Origin: Eubacterium sp.
GTDB lineage: Bacteria; Bacillota; Clostridia; Lachnospirales; Lachnospiraceae
Length of the DNA stretch: 10,140 nt
Direction: 5' to 3'
NCBI GenBank assembly: GCA_024697885.1
Contig: JAILSA010000039.1
Location: 1 to 10,140, forward strand
Shown here: piece after piece, positions 1 through 6,141 of the stretch
Layout of the letters: the number at the start of each line of letters is the position of its first letter
How positions within the stretch are numbered: the stretch's first letter is position 1
The notes under the pieces: generated by a model
Databases searched by the model: none
What the model was told of the DNA's origin: nothing
Seen by the model: only the letters and a program-made list of their open reading frames with translations
Program-made: the position numbers and the translations under genes

Positions 1-339
1 CATCTCGAGCATTCTCTTCAGAGTGATTTCCACCTTGTCCCTGTTCCAGATATCATCCTGATCACAGAGCATAATGTAGTCTGCCTTAGACCTCCTGATT
101 CCCTCTAGAAAATTCAGGACATAGCCCTTGTTTTCCGGATTTTGGTGGAGGGTCACATTGCTGTACTTGCCCTGGTACTCCCCTATAATTTCCAGGGTTC
201 GGTCGCAGGAGCCGTCATCACAAATTTCCAGGGTAATATGGGGATAGGTCTGACAGAGCAGGGATTCGAGTTGTTCCTCTAAATAATCCTCTCCATTATA
301 GGTTGCCATTATGATATGAACCGTCGGCTTGGCCTTCAT
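1..339 (-). CDS. Family 2 glycosyltransferase, rhamnosyltransferase-like (partial, C-terminus off the left edge)
   Basis: This is the N-terminal 113 residues of a GT-A fold glycosyltransferase that would transfer a sugar from a nucleotide donor onto a growing surface polysaccharide at the cytoplasmic face of the membrane. The start MKAKPTVHIIMATYNGE is the typical first beta strand. DDGS lies at residues 41-44 and the metal/nucleotide-binding motif DQDDIW at 93-98; that last motif is common in the rhamnan and O-antigen rhamnosyltransferase branch of GT2. The ATG at 339 overlaps the stop codon of the upstream glycosyltransferase as ATGA, with a GGAAGGAAGG-type ribosome site just before it, so the two are probably translationally coupled and act in one pathway. 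The frame is open to base 1, so the C-terminus is missing from the window. The family is secure; the sugar and acceptor are unknown. Confidence 0.88.
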   Translation of the reverse strand, partial: MKAKPTVHIIMATYNGEDYLEEQLESLLCQTYPHITLEICDDGSCDRTLEIIGEYQGKYSNVTLHQNPENKGYVLNFLEGIRRSKADYIMLCDQDDIWNRDKVEITLKRMLEM

Positions 340-1268
340 ACTTTTCCTTCCTTCCAATAGGTCTTATTCATTGACATTTTTCTAATCATCCACAGGGGAA
401 GCTTGTCATATTTTTTTCCAAAGCGGTAGCCCAAAAACTTAAAGCCGCTCTGGAATACCAAATCCGGAATCAGATACCACTTGCCCTTGTGACACAGGTA
501 GGATGCTGTAGATTTTACCAGGCGGATTCCCTCGGACTCTGACTTGATCCCCTCAAAGATTTCCCGGTACTGCCTCTGGGAAACTGCCATGTCAAAGTTT
601 CTGGTAAATTGCTGGCGGTAGGTGTACTTGTGGGCGTGTATCACCCTGGCCTCTGCGGCATAGGCAATCTTGTAACCCGCCCCAATAACCTTAGAGGCCA
701 TAATCATGTCCTCATTAAAAATAGTCTGAAGGACAAAGCCTCCCATTTCCTCATAGACACTCCGCCTGTACATGGCACATACATTGGAGCAAAAATAGGT
801 CTTGATGCCTAAGCGGTCCAAGTCCTCTTTGCTCTTAACAAAAGATTCCTCGGGATAGTTAAACTGCCTGGTATAGGTTTCAATGATACCCACCTCATCG
901 TTTGGCAGCTGTCTTCCGTAGGCCGTAGCCACTCCCGGAGTCTCCATGGCCTCGAGCATTTTTTCAATCAAAACTTCATCCACCGGCACGGCGTCCTGGG
1001 TCATAAAGAGCATATATTCCTCTTTAGACATGGCTGCTGCCTGGTTTCTGGTTCCCCCGTGGTCAAAATCCTTCTTGTCCAACCTTGTTATAAGGCCCTT
1101 CCTGGCCTTTTTTAGGATTTGGGCCACTCTGTCGTCCTCTTTTTCATCCCCTGTCAAAGTCTGCATGAAAAAAATGTGGTCCGGCTCCACTGTCTGCCGG
1201 TTGAGCATATCTATTAATTTTTCCAATTTTTCATCTGGTCGGTAGACCGGTACTATTACATCTAACAC
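336..1268 (-). CDS. Family 2 glycosyltransferase, probable rhamnosyltransferase
   Basis: A complete 310-residue cytosolic glycosyltransferase, probably adding rhamnose or a related deoxysugar to a cell-wall or capsular polysaccharide. Residues 1-10 form the first GT-A strand. FDHGGTRN at 68-75, TQDAVP at 90-95 (the DXD-equivalent), YGRQLP near 117-122 and NED at 185-187 (probable catalytic-base region) are the hallmark set of rhamnosyltransferases of the RfbF/Rgp kind. No membrane segment is evident. The start is GTG at 1268, only 3 bases after the methionine synthase stop; the ribosome site AAAGAGGG lies inside the end of that gene. The stop overlaps the start of the next glycosyltransferase by 4 bases. 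Co-transcription with methionine synthase is unusual in function and may be simple read-through. The GT2 family is certain; the donor sugar is inferred from motifs. Confidence 0.87.
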   Translation of the reverse strand: MLDVIVPVYRPDEKLEKLIDMLNRQTVEPDHIFFMQTLTGDEKEDDRVAQILKKARKGLITRLDKKDFDHGGTRNQAAAMSKEEYMLFMTQDAVPVDEVLIEKMLEAMETPGVATAYGRQLPNDEVGIIETYTRQFNYPEESFVKSKEDLDRLGIKTYFCSNVCAMYRRSVYEEMGGFVLQTIFNEDMIMASKVIGAGYKIAYAAEARVIHAHKYTYRQQFTRNFDMAVSQRQYREIFEGIKSESEGIRLVKSTASYLCHKGKWYLIPDLVFQSGFKFLGYRFGKKYDKLPLWMIRKMSMNKTYWKEGKV

Positions 1269-1271
1269 GAT

Positions 1272-3710
1272 TTATCCCTCTTTTCCCAGAAGGCGGTTCA
1301 CAAGCTTGACTGCCTCCTGCGCATCGTCTGAGTATCCATCGGCACCGATTTCATCGGCAAAGTCCTGAGTCACTACAGCGCCTCCCACCAGGACCTTGGC
1401 CCGAACTCCTTCCGCCTTAACCTGGTCCACCACATTTTTCATTTCCATCATGGTGGTGGTCATCAGGGCGGACAGGCCTATAATGCTGGCATCCTTTTCC
1501 TTGGCTACCCGGATGATTTCCTCTGTCTCCACGTCCTTGCCCAGATCGATGACATCGTAACCGTAATTTTTTAACATGAGAACCACCAGGTTCTTTCCAA
1601 TATCATGAATATCTCCCTTGACGGTGGCCATTACGATGGTATCTAGCTTTTGATCCCCCCGCTTGGCAGCCAGCATTGGCTCCATATAAGCCACTGCCTG
1701 TTCCATTACCTCCGCCGAGGAAATGAGCTGGGGCAGGAAGTATTTTTTCTCCTCAAAAAGCTTTCCCACACGGTTAATGGCGGGAATCAGGTGGGTGTTA
1801 ATAATTTCTTCTGGCTCCATACCCCCATCTAATTCTGCCTTGGTCAGTTCCACTATATGGTTGCCCTTACCCTTGATCACTGCCATATAGAGAGGATGTC
1901 CATCCTCTTCCTTGTCCTGGCCCTTGGCGGTCTCTCCCTTGGCAGTTTGACTTGTCCCTGCTGCCACCACTGGCTTGACACCGCCTATGTAGTTAATGTC
2001 TGCCTCCTCCTTGTTTAGGAGAAGGTCTGCTGCCAGGGCTGCATTGGTGAGGAGGGTCTGGGAAGGGTTTGCGATAGCCATAGTAAGACCATTAGCAATG
2101 GCCATGGTCAAAAAGGCTGTGTTGACAAAAACTCTCTCCGGCAGGCCAAAGGAAATATTGGACAGGCCACAGATTGTAGCTACATGCAGGTCGTCCTTAC
2201 AGTAGCGGATGGTCTCAAACACCTCTAGGGCCGCCTTTTTGTTGGCTCCAATGGTGGCCACTAGTCCATCCACTACAATGTCTTGCTCTCTCAGCCCCTG
2301 TCTCTTGGCCTCGGCCACAATAATATCTATGATTTTTCTCTTTTCCTCCATGTCCTTAGGCAGTCCCTCATCAGAGAGAGGCAAAAGGACAAACATGGCC
2401 CCGTATTTTCTGGCCACTGGAATTAACTTTTCAAACTTTTCACTCTCTAGGGAAATAGAGTTAATAAGGGCACGGCCCGGATAAATACGAAGGGCCTCCT
2501 CTACTACCTCCACATAGCTAGAGTCTATACTCAAAGGAACATCTACTGTCATAGTCAGTTCCTTTACTACCTTGAGCATCATTTCCTTCTCATCGATGCC
2601 ATTCATACCCATATTGACATCCAAAATTTTGGCGCCCTTTTCCACCTGCTCCTCTGCCATGTCAAGAACCATATCCAGGCAGTCATTTCGAAGTTCCTGT
2701 TGAAGGGCCTTTTTGCCCGTAGGATTTATGCGCTCTCCCACTATGGTAAAGGGACCGTCCAGGGAAATATCTAAGACATTTCTCTCTGTGGTCAGACACC
2801 TTCTATCCACCGGCTCCACAGGATGAAATTCCTTCTTCTCCAAATTCTTTGCCAAAAGTCTAATATGTTCTGGCGTCGTTCCACAGCAACCGCCCAAAAC
2901 ACTTGCTCCCGCCTCCACAAGAGGTATCATGCAGTCCGCAAAGGGCTCCGGTTTCATGTCATAAATAGTCTTTCCGTCCTTCAGGCTGGGAAGTCCCGCA
3001 TTGGGCTTGACCACAATGGGAACCCTGGCATATTTTTTCATGGCCTTTACAGCCTCCACCATCTGGTCCGGTCCTGTGGAACAGTTAATTCCCACAGCAT
3101 CTGCCCCCAGTTCCTGCAAAACCACCATGGTAGTTTCCGGGCTGGTTCCATAGAGGCTTCGGCCGTCCTCCTGATAGGTCATAGTAACGATCACAGGCAG
3201 GTCGCAGGACTCCTTCACTGCCAAAAGAGCCGCTCTGGACTCCTGAAGACTCATCATGGTCTCAATGGCAAAACCGTCCACTCCCGCCTCTAAGGAGTAC
3301 TTGACCTGGGCCTTGTAAATATCCACCAACTCCTCAAAGGTCATTTTGCCCATAGGCTCCACCTGGAGTCCCGTCATGGAAATGTCTCCCAAAATGTATA
3401 CGGGACGGTCCACCTTGCTCTGGGCCACTGCCTCCTTAGACAGGGCCACCAGGCGCTTAATGTATTCCTCCTGCCTATCCCCTAAGCCGTACTCGTCTAG
3501 TTTAACCGTGGTAGAGGTAAAGGTTGGGGCGTAGAGGGCATCGGAGCCCGCCTCAATATAGGCCTTTTGCAATTCTATAAAAACATCTGGATGGTCCAAA
3601 ATCCACTGTTCCGGGCAGTCTCCACTCTGCATTCCCGCCTCCTGGAGGTTGCTGCCTGTGGCCCCATCCAAAATCAAAAAGTCACTATTTATTTTCTCTC
3701 TAAAATTCAT
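1272..3710 (-). CDS. metH: Cobalamin-dependent methionine synthase, short form lacking the reactivation domain
   Basis: Transfers the methyl group of 5-methyltetrahydrofolate to homocysteine through enzyme-bound cobalamin, giving methionine and tetrahydrofolate in the cytosol. The 812 residues hold the homocysteine-binding barrel (about 1-300) with zinc ligands C210 (GINC) and C275/C276 (GGCCGT), the pterin-binding barrel (about 318-570, GERINPTGKK at 325-334), the four-helix cap (about 605-690), and the Rossmann B12-binding domain (about 690-812) with the DIHDIG motif at 700-705, where His702 is the lower axial cobalt ligand. Enzymes such as E. coli MetH (about 1,227 residues) carry a C-terminal AdoMet-binding reactivation domain; it is absent here, as in many Clostridia and Thermotoga, where a separate protein does the job. 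No such protein is in the window. Start ATG 3710 follows GGAAATGAGG. The linker at 588-598 has a TAKGE/TAKGQ repeat. No SAM or cobalamin riboswitch is visible in the short leader. Confidence 0.96.
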   Translation of the reverse strand: MNFREKINSDFLILDGATGSNLQEAGMQSGDCPEQWILDHPDVFIELQKAYIEAGSDALYAPTFTSTTVKLDEYGLGDRQEEYIKRLVALSKEAVAQSKVDRPVYILGDISMTGLQVEPMGKMTFEELVDIYKAQVKYSLEAGVDGFAIETMMSLQESRAALLAVKESCDLPVIVTMTYQEDGRSLYGTSPETTMVVLQELGADAVGINCSTGPDQMVEAVKAMKKYARVPIVVKPNAGLPSLKDGKTIYDMKPEPFADCMIPLVEAGASVLGGCCGTTPEHIRLLAKNLEKKEFHPVEPVDRRCLTTERNVLDISLDGPFTIVGERINPTGKKALQQELRNDCLDMVLDMAEEQVEKGAKILDVNMGMNGIDEKEMMLKVVKELTMTVDVPLSIDSSYVEVVEEALRIYPGRALINSISLESEKFEKLIPVARKYGAMFVLLPLSDEGLPKDMEEKRKIIDIIVAEAKRQGLREQDIVVDGLVATIGANKKAALEVFETIRYCKDDLHVATICGLSNISFGLPERVFVNTAFLTMAIANGLTMAIANPSQTLLTNAALAADLLLNKEEADINYIGGVKPVVAAGTSQTAKGETAKGQDKEEDGHPLYMAVIKGKGNHIVELTKAELDGGMEPEEIINTHLIPAINRVGKLFEEKKYFLPQLISSAEVMEQAVAYMEPMLAAKRGDQKLDTIVMATVKGDIHDIGKNLVVLMLKNYGYDVIDLGKDVETEEIIRVAKEKDASIIGLSALMTTTMMEMKNVVDQVKAEGVRAKVLVGGAVVTQDFADEIGADGYSDDAQEAVKLVNRLLGKEG

Positions 3711-3743
3711 ATTGACCTCATTTCCTTCTTAAAATCCTGTCAG

Positions 3744-3778
3744 TGAAAAAAATAGGAATGACGTTTGCACATCATTCC
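3744..3778 (-). terminator. Intrinsic terminator after the histidine phosphatase gene, also in the metH leader
   Basis: Read on the minus strand, GGAATGATG and CGTCATTCC form a 9-pair stem (one G-U pair) around a 6-base loop, followed by TATTTTTTT. It lies about 40 bases after the phosphatase stop and about 35 bases before the metH start. Because the likely metH promoter is upstream of it, the hairpin also falls at the very 5' end of the metH transcript. Confidence 0.8.
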
Positions 3779-3782
3779 CATT

Positions 3783-3811
3783 AGAATAGCATGAATGCCC
3801 GCTTTTTGCAA
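3783..3811 (-). promoter_or_regulatory. Probable sigma-A promoter of metH
   Basis: On the minus strand, TTGCAA (3811-3806) and TATTCT (3788-3783) are separated by 17 bases. Each matches the consensus at four of six positions. The predicted transcription start, near 3776, falls in the first arm of the terminator-like hairpin. The 8-base word AATAGCAT occurs twice here, at 3785-3792 and 3811-3818 on the plus strand, 26 bases apart, so a regulator could bind across the promoter. This is inference from sequence only. Confidence 0.45.
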
Positions 3812-3819
3812 ATAGCATT

Positions 3820-4479
3820 CTATTTATCCAATATTTCCAAGGAAGTCTTCCAGGCCCCTCGCAAAAGATCCAGCCTGGACTCCAAATGTCCGTAGTCGTT
3901 AAAGCGCTCCAAAAAGAAAAAATCTCTCTCCGGGTCATAGACAAGTTCCGTCAGGGAACAGTTTTCCAAATCAATGGCAAACTTAAGCTTGTGCCTTTGA
4001 TCTGTCCCCAAAATATGGGCACACAGAGACCTGATAACTCCTCCGTGAGTCACCAGGGCCAGGGTCTTCTCCTGACCCTTGCAAATCCCCTTCAAAACCG
4101 GAAAGGCTCGGGCCACCACGTCGGCTCCCGACTCCCCTCCCTCGGGGTAGGCCAGGTCCTCCCTGTGAAGGGACCTCTCCCTTCGGTAGTCCCCATATAA
4201 GTCACAGATTTCCTCCTCCGTCTTGCCTGTAAATCCCCCAAAGTCGATTTCCTGAACTCCCTGCAGGACCTCATGGTCCAAATGCAGGTGTTTGTTTATC
4301 ACCTGGGCCGTCTCCACGGCTCTTACCAAGTGGGAACTGTAGATTTTTTCTATTCTGTAATTTTCCAGCCTTTTTCCCAACAAGTCCGCTTGTTCTCTTC
4401 CCTCCGCCGATAAAGGAACATCCAGATTGCACAATCTGCTGTCCTGTCTCCCGTGGCGTATCAGATAAATCTTTTTCAC
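3820..4479 (-). CDS. Histidine phosphatase superfamily protein (phosphoglycerate mutase-like)
   Basis: A 219-residue cytosolic enzyme of the histidine phosphatase clan, which removes or moves phosphate through a phosphohistidine intermediate. The catalytic set is complete: RHG at 8-10 with nucleophile His9, Arg53 (HLVRAVETA), Glu77 (QEIDFGGFTG, the proton donor region), and His145 in THGG. The start is GTG at 4479 behind AGAAGAGG. It has its own strong promoter and ends in a clear intrinsic terminator, so it is probably a single-gene transcript. The substrate cannot be read from the sequence. Possibilities include a general sugar-phosphate phosphatase, a cofactor-dependent mutase-like enzyme, or alpha-ribazole phosphatase (CobC) of cobalamin synthesis; the last fits the B12-dependent neighbour metH but has no other support here. 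Family call firm, function open. Confidence 0.88.
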   Translation of the reverse strand: MKKIYLIRHGRQDSRLCNLDVPLSAEGREQADLLGKRLENYRIEKIYSSHLVRAVETAQVINKHLHLDHEVLQGVQEIDFGGFTGKTEEEICDLYGDYRRERSLHREDLAYPEGGESGADVVARAFPVLKGICKGQEKTLALVTHGGVIRSLCAHILGTDQRHKLKFAIDLENCSLTELVYDPERDFFFLERFNDYGHLESRLDLLRGAWKTSLEILDK

Positions 4480-4512
4480 CCAAAAACCTCTTCTCTTGTA
4501 AAGATATTCCCT

Positions 4513-4541
4513 ATTATAAGGATTTTTTCACCGGCCGTCAA
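4513..4541 (-). promoter_or_regulatory. Strong sigma-A promoter for the histidine phosphatase gene
   Basis: On the minus strand TTGACG (4541-4536) and a perfect TATAAT (4518-4513) are separated by exactly 17 bases, 11 of 12 matches to consensus. The -35 box lies inside the last codons of the LytTR gene. The predicted start near 4506 gives a leader of about 25 bases with AGAAGAGG before the GTG start. Two arms CCGTCA/TGACGG around the -35 box (4535-4557) could form a hairpin at the LytTR gene end but have no T-tract. Confidence 0.75.
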
Positions 4542-5205
4542 ACGCTCTTCTGACGGCTGTCCGGTATTTTCTCCCTATTGGAAAACGCTGACCCTGGATT
4601 TCTAAATAGCTCTCCGTAAAATCCACCGAGTCCACCCACCGCCTGCTGACGGCCATGGCCCGATGGCACTGAACCAGGTAGTGACTATACCGTTCTAAAT
4701 AGTCCTGCAAGACCAAATATGGAATCTCGTACTTCTTCTCTCTTGTGGCCACGATTCCCTGTCGGTTGATAATAAGAATGTACATGACCTCCTCCAGCGG
4801 AAGATAGGATACCTTTCCTCCCTGGCGCAGGGTCATATAAGTCTCTTCTCTCCGATTCCCAATCTGGCATAAGAGGGTAAAAAGTACCCGGCAGATATCC
4901 TGCTTTTCCAAGGGCTGAATCAGATATTCGTAGGAGTGTAATTCCAGCCTGGCCCAGGACTCGTAACGGTAGTCCTTTGCCAGAACAATAAAGGGCACCA
5001 TGGCATAGCCCGGTACACTTCTAGCCATATCCCCAAAGCTCTTGGCCCCATTTCCTTCCATATTAATCAGTACCAAGTCAAAGCTATAGTCTTCCAGAAA
5101 TTGAATTGCCTCTCGAAGTTCTTGTGTAAAACAAATCGTCCTGTACTGGTCTCCCAGATCAGACTCACCATAAACCAAAACCCTGTGTTCCTCTTCACTC
5201 ATCAT
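4528..5205 (-). CDS. LytTR-family DNA-binding regulator with a degenerate receiver domain
   Basis: A 225-residue cytoplasmic transcription regulator. Residues 7-115 look like a response-regulator receiver fold: FDLVLIN at 42-48 is strand 3, PFIVLAKD at 71-78 is strand 4, YLIQP at 94-98 is strand 5. The three residues needed for phosphorelay appear changed: Asn48 in place of the phosphoacceptor Asp, Ala76 in place of the conserved Thr/Ser, and Gln97 in place of the Lys before the cis-Pro. Residues about 125-222 are a LytTR DNA-binding domain (LVQCHRAMAVS at 177-187, FPIGRKYR at 208-215). It should therefore bind DNA without phosphorylation; no sensor kinase is adjacent. The start ATG at 5205 (or 5202, a second ATG) lies inside the end of the upstream XRE gene, an 11-base overlap that implies translational coupling. 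Family sure; targets unknown. Confidence 0.85.
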   Translation of the reverse strand: MMSEEEHRVLVYGESDLGDQYRTICFTQELREAIQFLEDYSFDLVLINMEGNGAKSFGDMARSVPGYAMVPFIVLAKDYRYESWARLELHSYEYLIQPLEKQDICRVLFTLLCQIGNRREETYMTLRQGGKVSYLPLEEVMYILIINRQGIVATREKKYEIPYLVLQDYLERYSHYLVQCHRAMAVSRRWVDSVDFTESYLEIQGQRFPIGRKYRTAVRRAFDGR

Positions 5206-5518
5206 CTACTAACTTGGTCTTGCAGTAGTCCAAGAGTTCGCACACAAGTAGGTTTTTGTCTTCGGTGCCATAATCGATCAAATTCCTATCCTCTTCCCTG
5301 TTTGTGTTCCCTGTCAAAAGATACAAGGGATCCACACCCAGGCGGCTATACATGAGTAAGAGCTTCTTCACGTCCAATCCATAAATGCCCCGCTCAATCT
5401 TGCGATAGTGGCCATCGCTGATGCCCAACACTTCGCCCATCTCTATGTAGTCCATCCCAAGAGATTTCCGAATTTTTCTCAAGCGCCTGCCGATCAATTC
5501 GTTTTCCACGTAAACCAT
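5195..5518 (-). CDS. XRE-family helix-turn-helix protein
   Basis: A 107-residue cytoplasmic protein with a Cro/C1-type HTH fold at about residues 8-66: IGRRLRKIRKSLGM as helix 1, MGEVLGIS as helix 2, DGHYRKIERG as the recognition helix, then the usual LxxMYSRLGVDPLYLLTG ending. The last 40 residues are acidic and of unknown role, perhaps dimerisation or partner contact. ATG 5518 has a very strong ribosome site (AAAGGAGGAGG). Its end overlaps the LytTR regulator start, so the two are made together and probably act on the same process. It diverges from a second XRE gene, and a palindrome sits against its promoter, so autoregulation is likely. Not recognised as a named regulator. Confidence 0.85.
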   Translation of the reverse strand: MVYVENELIGRRLRKIRKSLGMDYIEMGEVLGISDGHYRKIERGIYGLDVKKLLLMYSRLGVDPLYLLTGNTNREEDRNLIDYGTEDKNLLVCELLDYCKTKLVDDE

Positions 5519-5548
5519 AGACCTCCTCCTTTCCCCAAAACTACATTA

Positions 5549-5554
5549 ATTGTA
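5549..5554 (-). promoter_or_regulatory. Extended -10 promoter of the XRE-LytTR pair
   Basis: On the minus strand TACAAT is preceded by TGG, making the extended -10 form TGnTACAAT. There is no good -35 box at 17 bases, which is usual for extended -10 promoters. The predicted start is about 25 bases before the XRE start codon. Confidence 0.5.
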
Positions 5555-5564
5555 CCAAATTTGG
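5555..5564. promoter_or_regulatory. Palindrome CCAAATTTGG, candidate operator
   Basis: A perfect 10-base palindrome touching the upstream side of the XRE-LytTR -10 box. It is also part of a wider inverted repeat, CCCCAAA at 5533-5539 with TTTGGGG at 5560-5566, that brackets the promoter. Its position would let a bound dimer block RNA polymerase, most simply the XRE protein itself. Binding is inferred. Confidence 0.4.
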
Positions 5565-5620
5565 GGCTTTTCCGCTAGTTCGCATGGCGACTTTTTCCTC
5601 TTCTTAACAGAAAACTGCCA

Positions 5621-5652
5621 TTTTTCTAGGTCTTGTAGAAAAAACTTTTTTT
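5621..5652. repeat. AT-rich inverted repeat followed by a T-run in the divergent region
   Basis: TTTTTCTA (5621-5628) pairs with TAGAAAAA (5636-5643) around a 7-base loop, followed on the plus strand by a run of seven T at 5646-5652. It could be a weak rightward terminator or just a bent AT-rich patch; no rightward transcript that needs termination is evident upstream of it. The rest of the 5519-5763 gap holds the promoters and palindromes listed separately, and no convincing gene. Confidence 0.3.
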
Positions 5653-5659
5653 CATCCGA

Positions 5660-5673
5660 ACCCATATGTGGGT
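5660..5673. promoter_or_regulatory. Inverted repeat ACCCA-TATG-TGGGT, candidate operator
   Basis: Five-base arms around TATG, midway between the two divergent XRE start codons and about 30 bases upstream of the -35 box of the rightward XRE gene. The size and symmetry suit an HTH dimer. There is no direct evidence of binding, and its sequence differs from CCAAATTTGG, so a different protein would be expected to bind it. Confidence 0.35.
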
Positions 5674-5705
5674 CATGGCTGCATTCAATTACCCCTTGGA
5701 GTGTG

Positions 5706-5735
5706 TTGAGCCATCCTCGCCCCTCTCGATAGAAT
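5706..5735 (+). promoter_or_regulatory. Probable promoter of the rightward XRE gene
   Basis: TTGAGC (5706-5711) and TAGAAT (5730-5735) are 18 bases apart. The predicted start falls within a run of nine A (5737-5745). The ribosome site AGGAGG follows at 5753-5758. Confidence 0.45.
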
Positions 5736-5738
5736 GAA

Positions 5739-5788
5739 AAAAAAAGAATTCTAGGAGGCCAAGATGGACAAAAAAAGAATTTTAGAAG
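5739..5788 (+). repeat. Imperfect 19-base direct repeat spanning the XRE ribosome site and first codons
   Basis: Bases 5739-5757 and 5770-5788 match at 17 of 19 positions (A7, GAATT, then TAG and AG). The first copy holds the leader and part of the ribosome site, the second encodes residues 3-8 of the protein. The period is 31 bases. It may be a local duplication or chance in A-rich sequence. Confidence 0.4.
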
Positions 5789-6141
5789 AATATGGGAATG
5801 TAGTGAGAAAATATCGCCAGCTCAACGGTTTTTCCCAGGAGCAGTTAGGAGAATTTACGGATTTGGGCAAAAATACCATCGGGCGAATCGAGAGGGGCGA
5901 AACTGACACCCACCTCTCCACCATGTATAGCATCTCCCTCAGTGTAAACACCAAATGCCATACCATGATCAAGGAGGCAGAAAGCCAGATGTTCGCAGAG
6001 GCCCAGGCCCTTCCCTACGACGTCCGCAGACTTTTTGTCTACTGCCAGCACCTGACCCAGGAGCAGATCATCTCCCTCTGCCATGTGGCCAGAAATTATG
6101 CGGAGGCCAACGAGTCAAAGAATTTTCCCAAAAACCCTTGA
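5764..6141 (+). CDS. XRE-family helix-turn-helix protein (rightward)
   Basis: A 125-residue cytoplasmic DNA-binding protein. The Cro/C1-type HTH covers about residues 8-62: VVRKYRQLNGFSQEQLGE for helices 1-2, LGKNTIGRIERGET for the recognition helix, then THLSTMYSISLSVN. Residues 65-115 form a further helical segment, with LTQEQIISLCHVARNY near 97-112, which resembles the C-terminal helix of small XRE regulators; its partner is unknown. ATG 5764 is preceded by AGGAGG at a good distance. Its stop codon overlaps the -35 box of the rpsT promoter and no terminator lies between, so its transcript should run on into rpsT. It is divergent from the XRE-LytTR pair and shares its control region. Clusters of XRE genes can be phage-derived, but no phage genes accompany these. 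Confidence 0.85.
   Translation: MDKKRILEEYGNVVRKYRQLNGFSQEQLGEFTDLGKNTIGRIERGETDTHLSTMYSISLSVNTKCHTMIKEAESQMFAEAQALPYDVRRLFVYCQHLTQEQIISLCHVARNYAEANESKNFPKNP

Noticed and set aside
2823..3293. 156-codon plus-strand open frame inside metH
   Set aside because: It lies opposite highly conserved metH sequence, including the zinc-ligand region, and its translation resembles no protein family.
3711..3819. SAM or cobalamin riboswitch upstream of metH
   Set aside because: The likely leader from the promoter is only about 65 bases and shows just one terminator hairpin; there is no room for either aptamer core and no recognisable conserved elements.
5585..5615. LytTR binding repeats in the divergent region
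   Set aside because: CAGTT-like words occur near 5607-5618 on the minus strand, but they are not spaced as the usual pair of LytTR direct repeats.
5550..5732. 60-codon open frame in the divergent regulatory region
   Set aside because: No ribosome site, no recognisable motif, and it covers promoters and palindromes of the flanking genes.
4528..6141. Prophage immunity region or toxin-antitoxin module
   Set aside because: Two divergent XRE genes suggested it, but there is no integrase, no toxin-like partner, no structural phage gene and no attachment-site duplication in the window.
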